A stretch of DNA of 32,285 nt from Phoronis australis (GCA_002633005.1 NMRA01000288.1:39447-71731); one strand, 5' to 3'. Shown: positions 10,776 through 21,173, counted from the first letter of the stretch. Program-made: numbers and translations. The notes: generated from the letters alone by a model not told the origin.

Positions 10776-11901
10776 GTGAGTAGCGAAATCTGTAGTCGGG
10801 GTGCGAGGAGATTCTGCTGTCATGTACCTGCCTTTCAAGTTTCATGTTGATTTTCAATATTTTTACAATATGAAATTCGTGTTTAAGTGGGGAATTTTCA
10901 ACGATTCGTGAAAGAGCTTGGGCTTTTTTGACGACTTACCCCCTGTTCACGCATAAAATGCTGCTACACCCAAACCCCCTCCTCACTTCGCCTATGAGTA
11001 TCTGTACGTGAAAATCGACATACTGATTCATATACCGATGGTTAATAAGCACCTATTTGTAACCGATACTCTTTCGATTTCGGTACAGTATTGATAATAA
11101 TATACTTTTTCGATGCATACCCCGAATACTTTCGGAATTTGATACCGTCATTCTTTCGATACCGATAGCACCTACAAAAACAACACAGGGGCGTTGATGT
11201 GCGCCTCCTGAATACCCCCACAAACGGCACATAGATACAAGTGGCTCAAACATTTCTGCCGGATTAATTTGAGCCGGTGTGTTTAAATTAAGATATCCTC
11301 TACGGACACAGTGCTTAATTGTCATCCGAAACTTGAGACTATTGGCTGTGTAGAGTTGCGGATCGGTCTGTCAGGTCTGATCTTTTCAATCGCTTGGCAT
11401 ATAGTCCATGGTAGCTATTAACTTTGAATTTTTTACTTAAATGAATCGTTATAAAATGATAAAGACTTCACATGTACTCAGTGTTCAAAGGCTGGCGCAA
11501 CACACGCGCAATGTTGGAAGATAAGACTATGCAAATTCTTTCATGTACACCAAAAGCTACAAAAGCAGAATCGAAATGATCTTAATCATCAAAAACTTGT
11601 TCTACAGGCCATTCATAAAATCGCAGCTATAAGTATAGAAGAGTCTAAGATTTGTGATAAGAACTGAACGTAGGCCAACAAAATCAGTTATGTACTGTTC
11701 ACGAACGACAGAGACAACAGGAGCAAAGGTGGTTTCATGGTGCTAAGTTCTTAGTGTGGTAAACAAGACGCACCTAGGTTATAAATGATCTTTGATTTTG
11801 AATAAGAAAAGTGAAATGCAGCTCAATAAAAAAATACAAAATATTTGCTTTCAAACAAACCCACAGGTACGATCATTTCGTTTTATATGGCCTTCTTACA
11901 G

Positions 11902-11987
11902 ACTGCCTACCATGGTAACAGCAGCGGCAACTCTATAAAAAGGATGACTCCTACTGATACTTCAAAAAACCAAACGAATGGTTTCAT
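11902..11987 (+). pseudogene. 86-nt frame-shifted cassette exon of gene A
   Basis: Bounded by acceptor CTTCTTACAG and donor CAT|GTATGA. It matches an 87-nt exon in the inverted distal copy (27763-27849), sharing YxGNSSGNSxKRxTP. A run of six A (11964-11969) stands where the distal copy has seven, so this copy is 86 nt. If included in gene A it shifts the frame and leads to a stop in exon 8; skipped, the gene stays open. It is therefore a decayed exon, a poison exon, or a sequencing or allelic indel. Confidence 0.6.
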
Positions 11988-12184
11988 GTATGATGTGTGT
12001 ACAGAAGAAGACAGCGCCGTGAAGACACTTCGGTATCCAAGGAACATGTGTGAACGTCTTGCAAATCTGAACTAATCGTTCAAAAATTGTGTACACTAAA
12101 ATCTAGAGCGTTCTGCTAAATTCAGTTCAAAGCCGAAAAATTGTTGCTGCAGTTTAATTCTTGATCATCTGTTTTTAATATGAT

Positions 12185-12300
12185 GGCATGTGCGTGTGTC
12201 CGTGCGTGCGTGCATGCGAACATGGGCGCGCGAGCGTGTGTGTGTGCACGCGCGTGTGTGTGTGTGTGCGCGCACGCGCGCGTCTCTCTGTGTGTGTGCA
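12185..12300 (+). repeat. GT/GC-rich microsatellite
   Basis: Imperfect (TG)n with CGCG and TGCG interruptions and a CTCTCTG insert. The antisense frames here (runs of His-Thr and Ala-Arg) are products of the repeat. The distal copy is at 27419-27555. Confidence 0.9.
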
Positions 12301-12371
12301 AACACGGGGCGAAATAATGATGATTAATATACTTGAACGTTTGTAGACGTGAGGCCACTTTGAGATCCCAG

Positions 12372-12413
12372 GACAATGAAACCTCCATGCAACAAAAAGA
12401 GGAGATTGCGCTG
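12372..12413 (+). CDS. gene A exon 6 (42-nt micro-exon)
   Basis: Acceptor GAGATCCCAG and donor CTG|GTAAGT, phase 0-0, encoding DNETSMQQKEEIAL, residues 157-170. The inverted copy (27302-27343) has exactly 42 nt, both splice sites and the homologous DNVTAMHQKQEIVQ with no stop. That conservation supports a real exon. Confidence 0.7.
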
Positions 12414-13202
12414 GTAAGTAAATGTATTGGTTATGTAGGACACTAAAACGACCTGCCCCAATTAATGGCGCATAGATGGAAAGACTAAAATCTAATTTCA
12501 CATGCTTTCTTCTTCCATAAAATATATAAATTACTAAATTAAAATCCATAGTTTTGTAGCTGCCGGCATTTTCCGTAGATAAGCCCACCCGATGAAAGGC
12601 ACATGGGCGCCCATAGGAAAATTTTGCCGAATAAATACCCATGAGTGTTTATTTGGTGTTTCAACTTCTTGTGTCAAGTGTCCAAATAGTGAGGCGTTTA
12701 TTTGGAAAATTTCCTCGTATTAGCTCATTCATCGTCAAATTTTTGTCACAAATTCAGTTTGGATCATTTATCAATACGAGCAAGGTGCTGATGAACTATG
12801 CATTTATTTACGTAAAATTTAAAAACACAGTTTTAAGTAATAAATTTCAAAGTCACCAAAACTATGACTTTCCGTTTAAAAGACCCCCTTTTCCGAATAA
12901 ACACTGGTGCGTTTATTTGGATTAGAAATCAAGACCTTAGCCGTCGTTGTCCGAGGCATTTCTATTGCATTTAAACCACATACGGTAAGTGTATGAGTAT
13001 CGGGACTGATCAAGTCAACGGCTGACAGACAGCAACGAGACTTTGCGATTTGTATTAAAGCAACGAAAACATTTTTTTATTTTATAGTCCTGGTTTACCA
13101 AATGCAAAAGGCTTCCCAATTGTGTGTTTCTCGGCCCTAAAACCGAGATTGTTTCTTTAACCGACCACTTTTTTGTTATTGCACAGTATCGTATTCTTTC
13201 AG

Positions 13203-13242
13203 GCTGAGAGAAGAGATGAAAAAACGATTTGTCAATGCATTC
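13203..13242 (+). CDS. gene A exon 7 (40-nt micro-exon)
   Basis: Acceptor GTATTCTTTCAG and donor TTC|GTAAGT, in phase 0 and out phase 1, encoding AERRDEKTICQCI and the first base of His184. The inverted copy (26492-26531) is also 40 nt and encodes AERRDRKPICASI with identical splice context. Confidence 0.7.
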
Positions 13243-14448
13243 GTAAGTCTTTCATGGTAGAACATTTTTGATTTTGTATTGGTGCCCACAATACGCATGA
13301 ATTTGGGATTATAGTACTAGAAGGCAACATTAAGCTCTTTTCGCATCGCTTACCAGTGCAGCAAAGGTTGCAGTAAATAGTTATTTACCATTGACTTTCT
13401 CATCACCCAGTTGTGTTCCACATAATAATGGCTCATGTTTTGTTGGTAAATCCTTTAGGATTGACTCTCATGTTGACACTGAAACTAGCACTACCACCAG
13501 TGAAAATGTATACCATAAGAACTGCATGTCTTATGGATTATCCAAGTGAGGAATGTGTGGTGATTTTTAAGGACAATGTTAAGGTTGTCAAGCCAGGTGA
13601 TAGATAGTGGATGTCATTACTCGTTATAAGAACATAGTATCATGTACATGACTTGGAATTTTCCTCTTTTAAGAAAGTTTCCTCTTTTTTGGTTTCAATT
13701 TTCTCTTATTTATTTATTCCATTTCCCCTTTTTTGTCATTATTTTGACTTTTTTCATGCAAAAGCATTTATCTCAGTTAAATTTTACAACACAAAAAAAT
13801 ATTTCTATCACACACTGCAAGCCTATTTATTTGTGGAACGATACATCACCCAGAAAATTTTCATCTTTTTTGTCATTGAACAGCTATGCATGTAACCTCG
13901 GTATGGAAACAAACCCATGTCACATGGATGAATGTTTCCGTCCTAAGTATTGTGAATAGCTTTACATTGGACTCACGGTATGCTAATTTCTCGACGATTA
14001 CCCAATCATGCATTTGCAAGGTGGGTACAATTCAAACCCATTTATCACATCAGCCTGGCTGGAAAACAATTGGGAAAGAAGCTGTAAATACACCACTGTG
14101 TGCCATGTAGAGAGTTGTGTTTTTAATCAGGTTCGTGGACAGAAGTGAAAGTGAGACATGACTAAACTTGTTCTGGGAACTTACTAATCCTTCTGGATAG
14201 ATGGTTTAGTGAGATGTACACTATCTGTTGTTCAAAATGCCAAACGCCAAAATCATACATTTCTGCCATGGACCTGCTCTGCAACCAGTCTCAACTGAAA
14301 AGGGTATAAGAATGTTCTCATGCTTTTAAATCACGTTTTTGTGACATAGGTGCTACTTTATGGCTCAGTGGTTTTTGCTGCTTGTAGTAATTTCTGAAGA
14401 GATCGAACTTTATGTTAAATTTAGCGATGGAGATGTTGTGTTTTATAG

Positions 14449-14643
14449 ATAAAAGAAACGCATTGTGCATCGATGTCGTGCGCTGTGATCAAGTGGACTG
14501 GGGCTGTGGTGCAATATACGATATCAATAACATAGAAGATGTGCACCACGATGAGCGCAATAAATCAGAGTCTACCCACGTCATGACGTTTTCTGAAGAC
14601 AAAATCCAAATGGCAGCTACTGCAGACACGATCGGATCTAATG
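14449..14643 (+). CDS. gene A exon 8: end of pro-region and first trefoil strands
   Basis: A 195-nt exon, phase 1-1, with acceptor GTTGTGTTTTATAG and donor AATG|GTGTGT, residues 184-248. The first half (KRNALCIDVVRCDQVDWGCG) has three Cys and acidic residues. VHHD at 14541-14552 resembles the YVHD caspase-1 site that precedes mature IL-1beta. After it, STHVMTFSEDKIQM fits the first beta strand of the IL-1 fold (pattern LNCTLRDSQQKSL in IL-1beta, from memory). Exactly 152 residues follow VHHD to the stop; mature human IL-1beta has 153. Confidence 0.75.
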
Positions 14644-14759
14644 GTGTGTGGTTTTGTATAGTTTCACTCAGCTTATGGTCCAATTGAATTTCTGAGGTTG
14701 TATCAGGCAAACATTTTTATGCACCCACATATTTACATGTACGTATTTGTGGGTTCATA

Positions 14760-16995
14760 TTGCCGTCGTCTCTGTCTGGGCATCCGAGAATCCGTTGTCT
14801 GGCATTTGCAGCTGTATCTCCTAAACTGGATGAGATCTGGTAGACGTGTTTCTATGAAGTTGACGACAGATAACGACAAATTTCGGACCTCTCTAACTAC
14901 TGGTGTGCCCCGCTTAGTGGCAATTTTAGTTTTGTGCGTTTACCTCAGTCAGTATCTTCAAAGGTCGTGAACTAGATTTTCATGAATTGTTGCACAGAGA
15001 CATCTATTTTGACGCTATCTGCCTGTTTTCATATGGATTCAAAGTATTTTGCACTACCTAGAGGCCATTTTTACTGTTTTCGAATCTGTGTTTTGGTGTG
15101 CGCCCATAAGTGAACCAAACCACTCTAAGGATGATTGTGAAAATTGGCATATATGTTCTGAAGAGGACGGCTGATGATCACTTCGACTACTGTGGCGCCT
15201 CCTAGTGGCAGTTTTGTTTTTTTCGCTCACATATCTCACAAACACACTGCAGGTTTTTTATGAAATTTAGCAAGTGTATTAATATATGAAGTTGTCAACA
15301 AAGGAAGACGACTTTCAGATGGATCTGATGAACACTGTATCCCCCAGTAGCAATTTCATTTTTTCCATTTTCCTCTGTTTCTCTAAAATTCCTTGAGGGA
15401 TTATTATAAAATTTTCAAATTGGTAAATAGCTTCCTATTAAACAAGCGATAACATGTTCTCGTTTCGGGATGGTTTGATGTATTTTGCGCCATCTATTGG
15501 CCATTCTTACTGTTTTCTAGCCTGTTTTTGGCATCCACGCCTCTGTCAACCAAACCACTGTATGCATAACGGGGAATTGTCGTGAGGACTTGACTGGGAC
15601 CTCAGGGGTCTTACACTCCACCGGTTTATCTACACTAATTTGAAAAAGGCCGAGATAATTCAAGTCCTGTTTCTTCAGGCAGCTCTTATCACCAAGCCAT
15701 CGGCTTCATCGGCTTCTGTGATCCCAGACCGTCCGGAGTTGCCCCATTAACAACAATAGACGGTCTCTCACTAAGATTTAACGTTATTGAGGAAAATTAA
15801 TTGGTGTTTATGTTTTTACTAGCTCTGAAGAGGATGGCTGATGATGATTATCGGACCACTCGAACTACCGTGGCACCTCCTAGTGGCAATGTTATGCATC
15901 AATGCTGTATCTCTCAAACCTTCTGGAGGATTTTTTATCAAATTTGGCAAGAGTATTTAATATAATGAAGTTGACAATGACGGCTTTTTAATGGAACCGA
16001 GTACCGCTGTGCTACCCATAGTGGTAGTTCTCCCATTGTTCTCTGTATCTTTGAAACTCGGTAAATATTTGTGGAGAATTTAACACATAAATGTATGTTA
16101 AGGAGACGACGATGCCTTCTCATCATTGGACAGATTTGACGTATTTTGCGCCACTATGTAGCCATTTTAACATCTCTTGCGAACGTTTTTGACACCCTCT
16201 TCATCCACCAAACTGTTTAAAGGATCATTACTAAAATTTGGAGATGTGTTCCTGATGAGAAAACCAAGGCTGACGTTGATTTTTTTGATGTGTTTAACTA
16301 CTCTGCCCCCGCTGTTGGCAATTTTATTTTTTGCGTCCGCAGCTGTATCTCCTTACCCTTTACGATCTTCCTAAAATTTAGCTGTTGTTTTCCTATGGAG
16401 ATGGCAACAGCTGATAACGTAGAGTTTCAGAACAATCCAACTGCAGCTGTGCTCCCGAAATGAAATTTTATTTTTTATGTGTTACTTGATGCTGTTTCAT
16501 GAAATTGGGCAAACAAAATTCTCTCATGAAGATGACATCATCTTTCCTTTTTGTTATGGATTGAACGTATTCTGCCCAACTAGTGGCCATTTTAATTGTT
16601 TTTGGTCTGTTTTTTGCCTTCTGCCTCTGTATCTGCCAAATTACTCGCATGATCACTATGAAAATTGGCAGACGTATTCTTACTGACAAGAGCATGACTG
16701 ACACAACTGATCCAACTACTGTGGTGCCCCCTAGTGACATCTTACGCATCAAAGGCTGTATCTCCTAAGCCCAATGCAAGGTGCTTTTGAGCAGTTGTAT
16801 TTCTATTAACTTGACAGTTAATGGATGGATTCGTCTACTGCTGCGGCTCCTAATGGCAGTTTTTTTAAGTTTGCCTTTGTATCTTTGGAGTTCTTTGACG
16901 GATTTTCATAAAATTTGGCAAATGATTTTGAGAGACAACGACACCATCTCATTTTTATGATACTAATAAACACCCCTAGGAGCACACCGTTTGCA
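14760..16995 (+). repeat. ~145-bp tandem satellite carrying CTCF-like motifs
   Basis: About 13 diverged monomers in head-to-tail order. Each has a motif like GCGCCTCCTAGTGGCA, then a T-rich tract, TGTATCTCC-AAACC, AGGATTATTATAAAATTTGGCA, and a GAAGTTGACGACGAC-like stretch. Motif starts lie at 14904, 15051, 15195, 15340, 15487, 15873, 16011, 16148, 16304, about 16450 (degenerate), 16573, 16724 and 16843, so the usual spacing is 119-156 bp and centres on ~145. It fills the intron between gene A exons 8 and 9; the antisense frames here are repeat artefacts. Confidence 0.9.
15565..15800. mobile_element. ~240-bp insertion interrupting the satellite
   Basis: The motif spacing jumps from ~145 to 386 bp between 15487 and 15873. 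The extra sequence is unlike the monomers (for example GGGACCTCAGGGGTC, GGCTTCATCGGCTTC, GGAGTTGCCCCATT) and less T-rich. It is probably a transposed or gene-conversion insert; no terminal repeat or ORF was identified. Confidence 0.45.
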
Positions 16996-17452
16996 GTGCA
17001 TTCATGGATGCATTTCAACACTCCGCATTGCTGTTGTTTGCAGCTAGTATTGTATTTATTGTGGCCAACATGATGAATTTCATGGGGACCGAATACTCAG
17101 TTTCAAAGAGCTCTTCTTGAATACATGAAGTATTTTTACAGCAGTATCCATTTGTAAGGATTGAAATACTGAATATTTAATCTGCTTTTCTCTAACCAGG
17201 GCTAGTTGCATGGTTTGGAATGATTCTCCATCTCTGGTGGCATATAAAGCGCTGTTGAGCTCATGTTAACCTTAAGACATCAAACTTCACTCAAGTGCTA
17301 ATTGCTTTAATTTAATTCCCCCCCAGTGACAAAAAATTGAGTTGAAGACTTTATGTTTTTGTGGTAAATACTGGGGTCGGAATGAAGCTCGTAGGTGAAT
17401 AGTTTAGGCCCAGGGACTTAATAAACCACTTCATTACTTTTTCATCTTACAG

Positions 17453-17601
17453 AATCATTCTTTGTTGATCACTATAGTGGCCTGAATAATTCGGATGGCT
17501 CAATCGTATTTATCTGTACTATTCGTGTGCATCACAAGTCTAACGAGTCACGTAACGATCGATTTCTGATGTGTGCCGACAACAAAGAGGTGACGTTGAA
17601 A
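17453..17601 (+). CDS. gene A exon 9: IL-1-like trefoil core
   Basis: A 149-nt exon, in phase 1 and out phase 0, with acceptor TTTTTCATCTTACAG and donor AAA|GTGAGT, residues 249-298. The hydrophobic run SIVFICTIRV corresponds to the VVFSMSFV (IL-1beta) or TIFIISMY (IL-18) strand. NDRFLMCADNKEVTLK corresponds to KNLYLSCVLKDDKPTLQL of IL-1beta, including the conserved Cys after a hydrophobic triplet. Both comparisons are from memory. Confidence 0.85.
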
Positions 17602-18666
17602 GTGAGTAGTACTTGTAACACTTGACGTGAACTCAAAGACTTGTTAAAAATTATATCTAGACAATATCCAGAGAATGATTGAGGGAGCTTGAGGCATCTT
17701 CAAACACAGTCATACGACAGGGACGCACTGCCACCATTGGATTTTCATACAGTGTATGTACATGTATTTGACTATGGTCACCGTAGTGCTCCCTGTTGAC
17801 CATTTCAGTTTGTGTCAAGATAGTTCTTGTTGATCAACTTTTGGTAAAAAACGGCAGGTTTTGGTGAAAATTGACACAAGTTCATGATGGCGATGCAGTG
17901 TCACTACAGTAAAATCTTTCGAACTTACATGTAGGGCACAATATGGTGGACAAGTGAAATTTTATTTTCTCATTTTTCATAAAAAGTATTGAGCGTCATA
18001 TTAATGCTGAACTCTTGGTTTATTTGACTCCAACTGTGTTATCCAGAACTCCTTGGGTATTTTGCAAACCTCAAATATCCTCTCGGAGGTGCAATCCTTT
18101 CTGCACATGTGCAAACTTTAAGAGAGTGCCTGATGATGTTAGTGCATGAGATTTTAGTGCTCTTCAGAACTCGAAGCAGTAACAAGTTTGAATTCCATCT
18201 CCCGAAGTTTAACTTGTCTTGATTTTGGAAACTTAATACAAAGCGTATGAAATGTTGGGAGGTCGGTTTTACAAGCAAATTGAAACATTTGACTTAAAAA
18301 GATGTTCATCGATTTTGTAATACAAGTTTGAATAGATTTTGGAGAACACTGAACTTTTCGACCTACAGTATGGTGATGCCATGATATTTGACTTACCGTT
18401 TCTTGAACAAATGCTTTCGCTGTTATCATTGAAGTGCACACATAAAGCATCTCTGATGGGAAAAAGAGTCTACAAAAATACCCGAGGTGTTCCAAATGCT
18501 GTTGTGGCTGACGTCAATGGAGGAGTGGCCGATTGGGTGACCTAAAAAACAAAATGCAGCTTTCTCTGTCCAGTTACGTTATAGATAAGTGTTTCTCCAT
18601 ACTGTAGCAGCGGTTATTATTGAGTCATGGTGCTCTGACTGGTCACTTGGTTTACTTTCATTTTAG

Positions 18667-18775
18667 AAAGCTAAATTCCACAAAGATCACGTCAATCTGA
18701 AAAAGCAAAAATCCATGCTGTTTCAACTGAGAAGTTGGAATTACGTAACCTTCTTTGAGTCGTTGTCTTATTTGG
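18667..18775 (+). CDS. gene A exon 10: trefoil with FES signature
   Basis: A 109-nt exon, in phase 0 and out phase 1, with acceptor CATTTTAG and strong donor TTGG|GTAAGT, residues 299-334. It runs KAKFHKDHVNLKKQKS, then MLFQLRSWNYVTFFESLSYL. The segment matches the region ending FVFNKIEINNKLEFESAQF (IL-1beta) or IIFFQR...MQFESSSYE (IL-18): F-x-hydrophobic, a turn, then F-E-S. The FES triplet is the core of the IL-1-family signature, although the signature's Pro is Leu here, so the PROSITE pattern is not met strictly. Confidence 0.9.
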
Positions 18776-19178
18776 GTAAGTGATTGTGAAGGAAATCCTC
18801 GCAGTTATAGTTAAATTTTATTGATATTTCTTGTTGAGATCATGAAAATGACATGGAATGCTTAAGACGTTTTATGTATTTCAAACACAACAGCTAGCTG
18901 TCAATGTATTTTATGCGTACTTGTTCTTGACATCATAATAGACAAACGACAAGCACTTCAGAAGGGCTGAGAATTTCGGTAATCTAGTAATGAGTCATAC
19001 GGCACCTAGCTAGTCGCATAAAACGTGGTTTTGTCACTCTAATCAACTCTTTAAAGTCGTAGCCAGGTAATTGCCTCACGATGACGTTGCTTATTTAGTC
19101 TGAAGTATTAGTTCCCTTGAATTTATGTTTTGGCCCTCCCTCATATTGGTATTACATCAAATTAATTTTTTATGACAG

Positions 19179-19288
19179 GTTACTTCCTTTCTCACGAGGA
19201 CGATCAAGTGTGCTTGAAATATGTTGGCACCAACAGGTCATGTGAGGAACTAGAGGATTCTCCAAGCATACAGTTTAATATGCAATAA
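19179..19288 (+). CDS. gene A exon 11: terminal trefoil exon and stop
   Basis: A phase-1 acceptor (TATGACAG) completes Gly335 and the exon reads GYFLSHEDDQVCLKYVGTN, then RSCEELEDSPSIQFNMQ and TAA at 19286. It aligns with the IL-18 end (GYFLACEKERDLFKLILKKE ... RSIMFTVQNED) and with IL-1beta (NWYISTSQ ... DFTMQFVSS). The IQF-N-M end matches the final FTMQF/MFTVQ strand. The minus-strand gene B ends with the homologous GIQFEIFSLSQA. The last-intron position is shared with gene B's acceptor. Confidence 0.9.
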
Positions 19289-19289
19289 A
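19284..19289 (+). terminator. poly(A) signal overlapping the stop codon
   Basis: AATAAA is formed by the last sense codon CAA, the TAA stop and the next base, implying a 3' UTR of only ~15-30 nt if used. Alternative AATAAA hexamers occur near 20056 and 20188 and would give 3' UTRs of 0.8-0.9 kb. Confidence 0.5.
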
Positions 19290-20259
19290 AAGACACCTAG
19301 TTAACGACACAGCTGTCCTGAATCTTGTTGTTGTTGTATTAGACCTTGGATATGTCCAGGAATTTGGTATCTCTCGGGACAAGGTGGTTGGAATTTTAAT
19401 TATTAAACAATTTTTACAAACAAGAATCCTATACAGTGTTTGAAAATCGCCAACTTCATATCAAAAAACAAAAACAAAAAACAACTTCACCAGTCCATCA
19501 GCTGTCAAATTGGAACAGCCACAAACACTATCTGAAAATATTGATTATCTGATCTCCAGTTACAAGCATATATTGGTCGATACATACTACTAACCGGGAC
19601 AACCAATCACAGCACTGGTCGTGCTCTTTTGTTTTTATTGTGAAAAGTCGTCAAATATTGCTGCTCGTTTTTCTGTTGTTTATGGTATAATAAGGTATGA
19701 TGGGGCTTTGTGTATATGGTGGTTGTGACAACTCAATATTTGACCACGCTGTGACTCCTTTCACTTTCCCGTGGCACATCTGAGAAGCAAAGATATGGTA
19801 CATGTTTGTAAAAGAAACTCGCGTGTTGGTCGACATGACATAGTGACGCTGGGTACATTCATGCGTCACCCTCAAGTCCACGGACCTAAGAAACTTTCAG
19901 GCGATGTCACTTTTGTATTTTCTCGTTACTGGGATATTGAATTGACGATTGTGATGTGCAGTACTAGAAAGGAAACATTAGTGATGCGGACAGCGAAGTC
20001 ACTTGTCAAAACAAGGTAAATGGTGGTTTTATGCGCTTCAATATGAAGTCAGGAAATAAAGATAACTTCTTCACAATGGATTTTCATTGATTCTGGCAAA
20101 GATAAGTGTTGTGAAGACATGGAACATTATTCAATCAGATACAAAATACATGAAGTTTACTTTGTCCTGTAGTACTCATATCATCCCAATAAAGTACTTA
20201 TGTTTTATTGCTGTATTGTAACTGCCTACTGCTTTTTGTTAATTGGTGTTCTTGCATTG

Positions 20260-20480
20260 ATTTATAGTGCCACCTGTATTTTTTAGTCCCGCCAGTTGTG
20301 AAATCATGGTTTAAAGAGTCATCATGACATTTAGCGAAGGTATTTCTGCAGATGGAAAGCGAGTTGACATTGATTTTTAGACAGTTTCAAGTGCTACATT
20401 AGCTATGCATGCCTCTAGTGGCAGTTTTAGTTTTTGCATTTTCTTCAGTATCAACCAAGTTGACATTAAATGTGACACGT
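20260..20480 (+). repeat. isolated satellite monomers outside the array
   Basis: This contains GCATGCCTCTAGTGGCAG (20408-20425), followed by TTTTAGTTTTTGCATTTTCTTCAGTATCAACCAA. Before it are AGCGAGTTGACATTGATTTTTAGACAGTTTC and an earlier GTGCCACCTGTATTTTTTAG. It has the order and spacing of the 14.76-17.0 kb array, about 3.4 kb away. Confidence 0.65.
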
Positions 20481-21150
20481 TCAGTGGATTATAGGGTTAT
20501 TGTGCCATTTTTGTTAGTTTTTCAGTTCTAGTTCGTTTAAGGTGATTTTATGATGTTAGTTTTAGTCAATCTGTTCGTTATTTTGTTACTATATCCATGT
20601 ACTCTTAACAAAGCAACATTGTTATCATATGGTTCATATTGGTTCCTATTGTTTTGTTATAGACAACCAACTGCACACAAGTAGGAGCAAAGGATGCACG
20701 TGTTAAGAAATCTGTATTGAGAGAATATTGAGCTGTTTGTTAGTGACCCTCGTTGCTCGTGGGAAATATCACTTCTGTATAGCCTTTGACTGGATTTGTT
20801 GTCTCCATGTACAATGTCTAGTTCTGTGCATGTTGAAATGTGCACTTTTTGTAGTACAATTTAAAATGTATTTTATGAACCTTGTTAAGATATGATATTT
20901 ATAGTCTGGACAAAAGCTAAATTTGCTATTTCAAACTTTCTGTTTATACCTTCCTGTTAGCTCTGCTTATGGTCAAGTGTTATAGTCAGAGATGTAAACA
21001 ATTTTATCTACTTTTGTGTAATAGCTATTCTGGCCTGTTTTTTAATTGGTGAGGCAATAGGGTATTTTTATAGTTGCTCACATTTTCAAAAATAAAGTCA
21101 CCTAATGTCCCTTGAAATGGGTCGTGATCCTGAAATCCCCGCAAAGGAAA

Positions 21151-21173
21151 AACTCTGTGGTTACCACAGAGTT
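21151..21173. other. perfect 11-bp hairpin
   Basis: AACTCTGTGGT-T-ACCACAGAGTT is a perfect inverted repeat with a single central base, about 100 bp upstream of the TATA box at 21254. It may be a dimeric protein-binding site or a mobile-element remnant. Confidence 0.75.

Larger units (their letters stand above)
11737..13412 (+). repeat. proximal arm of ~1.7-kb inverted duplication
   Basis: The segment from CATGGTGCTAAGTTCTTAG to TTTCTCATCACCCAGTTGTG recurs in reverse complement at 26317-28014. Homology covers exons, introns and the CA/GT repeat, in the same order. It lies within gene A and includes its exons 6 and 7 plus a frame-shifted exon. Arm ends were set by eye, within about 20 bp. Confidence 0.9.
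8058..19289 (+). other. gene A span: IL-1/IL-18-like cytokine precursor, 11 coding exons
   Basis: Exons 8152-8188, 8398-8712, 9099-9137, 10148-10187, 10739-10775, 12372-12413, 13203-13242, 14449-14643, 17453-17601, 18667-18775 and 19179-19288 join without a frame break to 1113 nt, giving 370 residues plus stop. Splice phases run 1,1,1,2,0,0,1,1,0,1. Residues ~219-370 (152 aa) read as an IL-1-family beta-trefoil; residues 1-218 are an unrecognised pro-region. The first ~40 residues are polar with no hydrophobic signal peptide, as in IL-1beta and IL-18, which leave cells by non-classical routes. IL-1-family cytokines act on Ig-TIR receptors; whether this one does is inferred. The trefoil exons are firm; the pro-region chain is a model from splice signals and phase only. 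The 86-nt exon at 11902 must be skipped for this frame. Confidence 0.7.

Noticed and set aside
12122-12642. Minus-strand frames rich in His-Thr and Ala-Arg
   Set aside because: Generated by the GT/GC microsatellite.
13413-13607. Plus-strand frame after an acceptor-like ATCACCCAG
   Set aside because: No donor in phase with exon 8, and a stop follows; exon 7 to exon 8 already joins in phase 1.
13876-14110. Plus-strand frames near CAACAG, one with several Cys
   Set aside because: A phase-1 reading exists but exits in phase 2, incompatible with exon 8; the Cys-rich frame is stopped at once.
16468-17021. Overlapping frames on both strands
   Set aside because: They lie wholly within the tandem satellite and reflect its composition.
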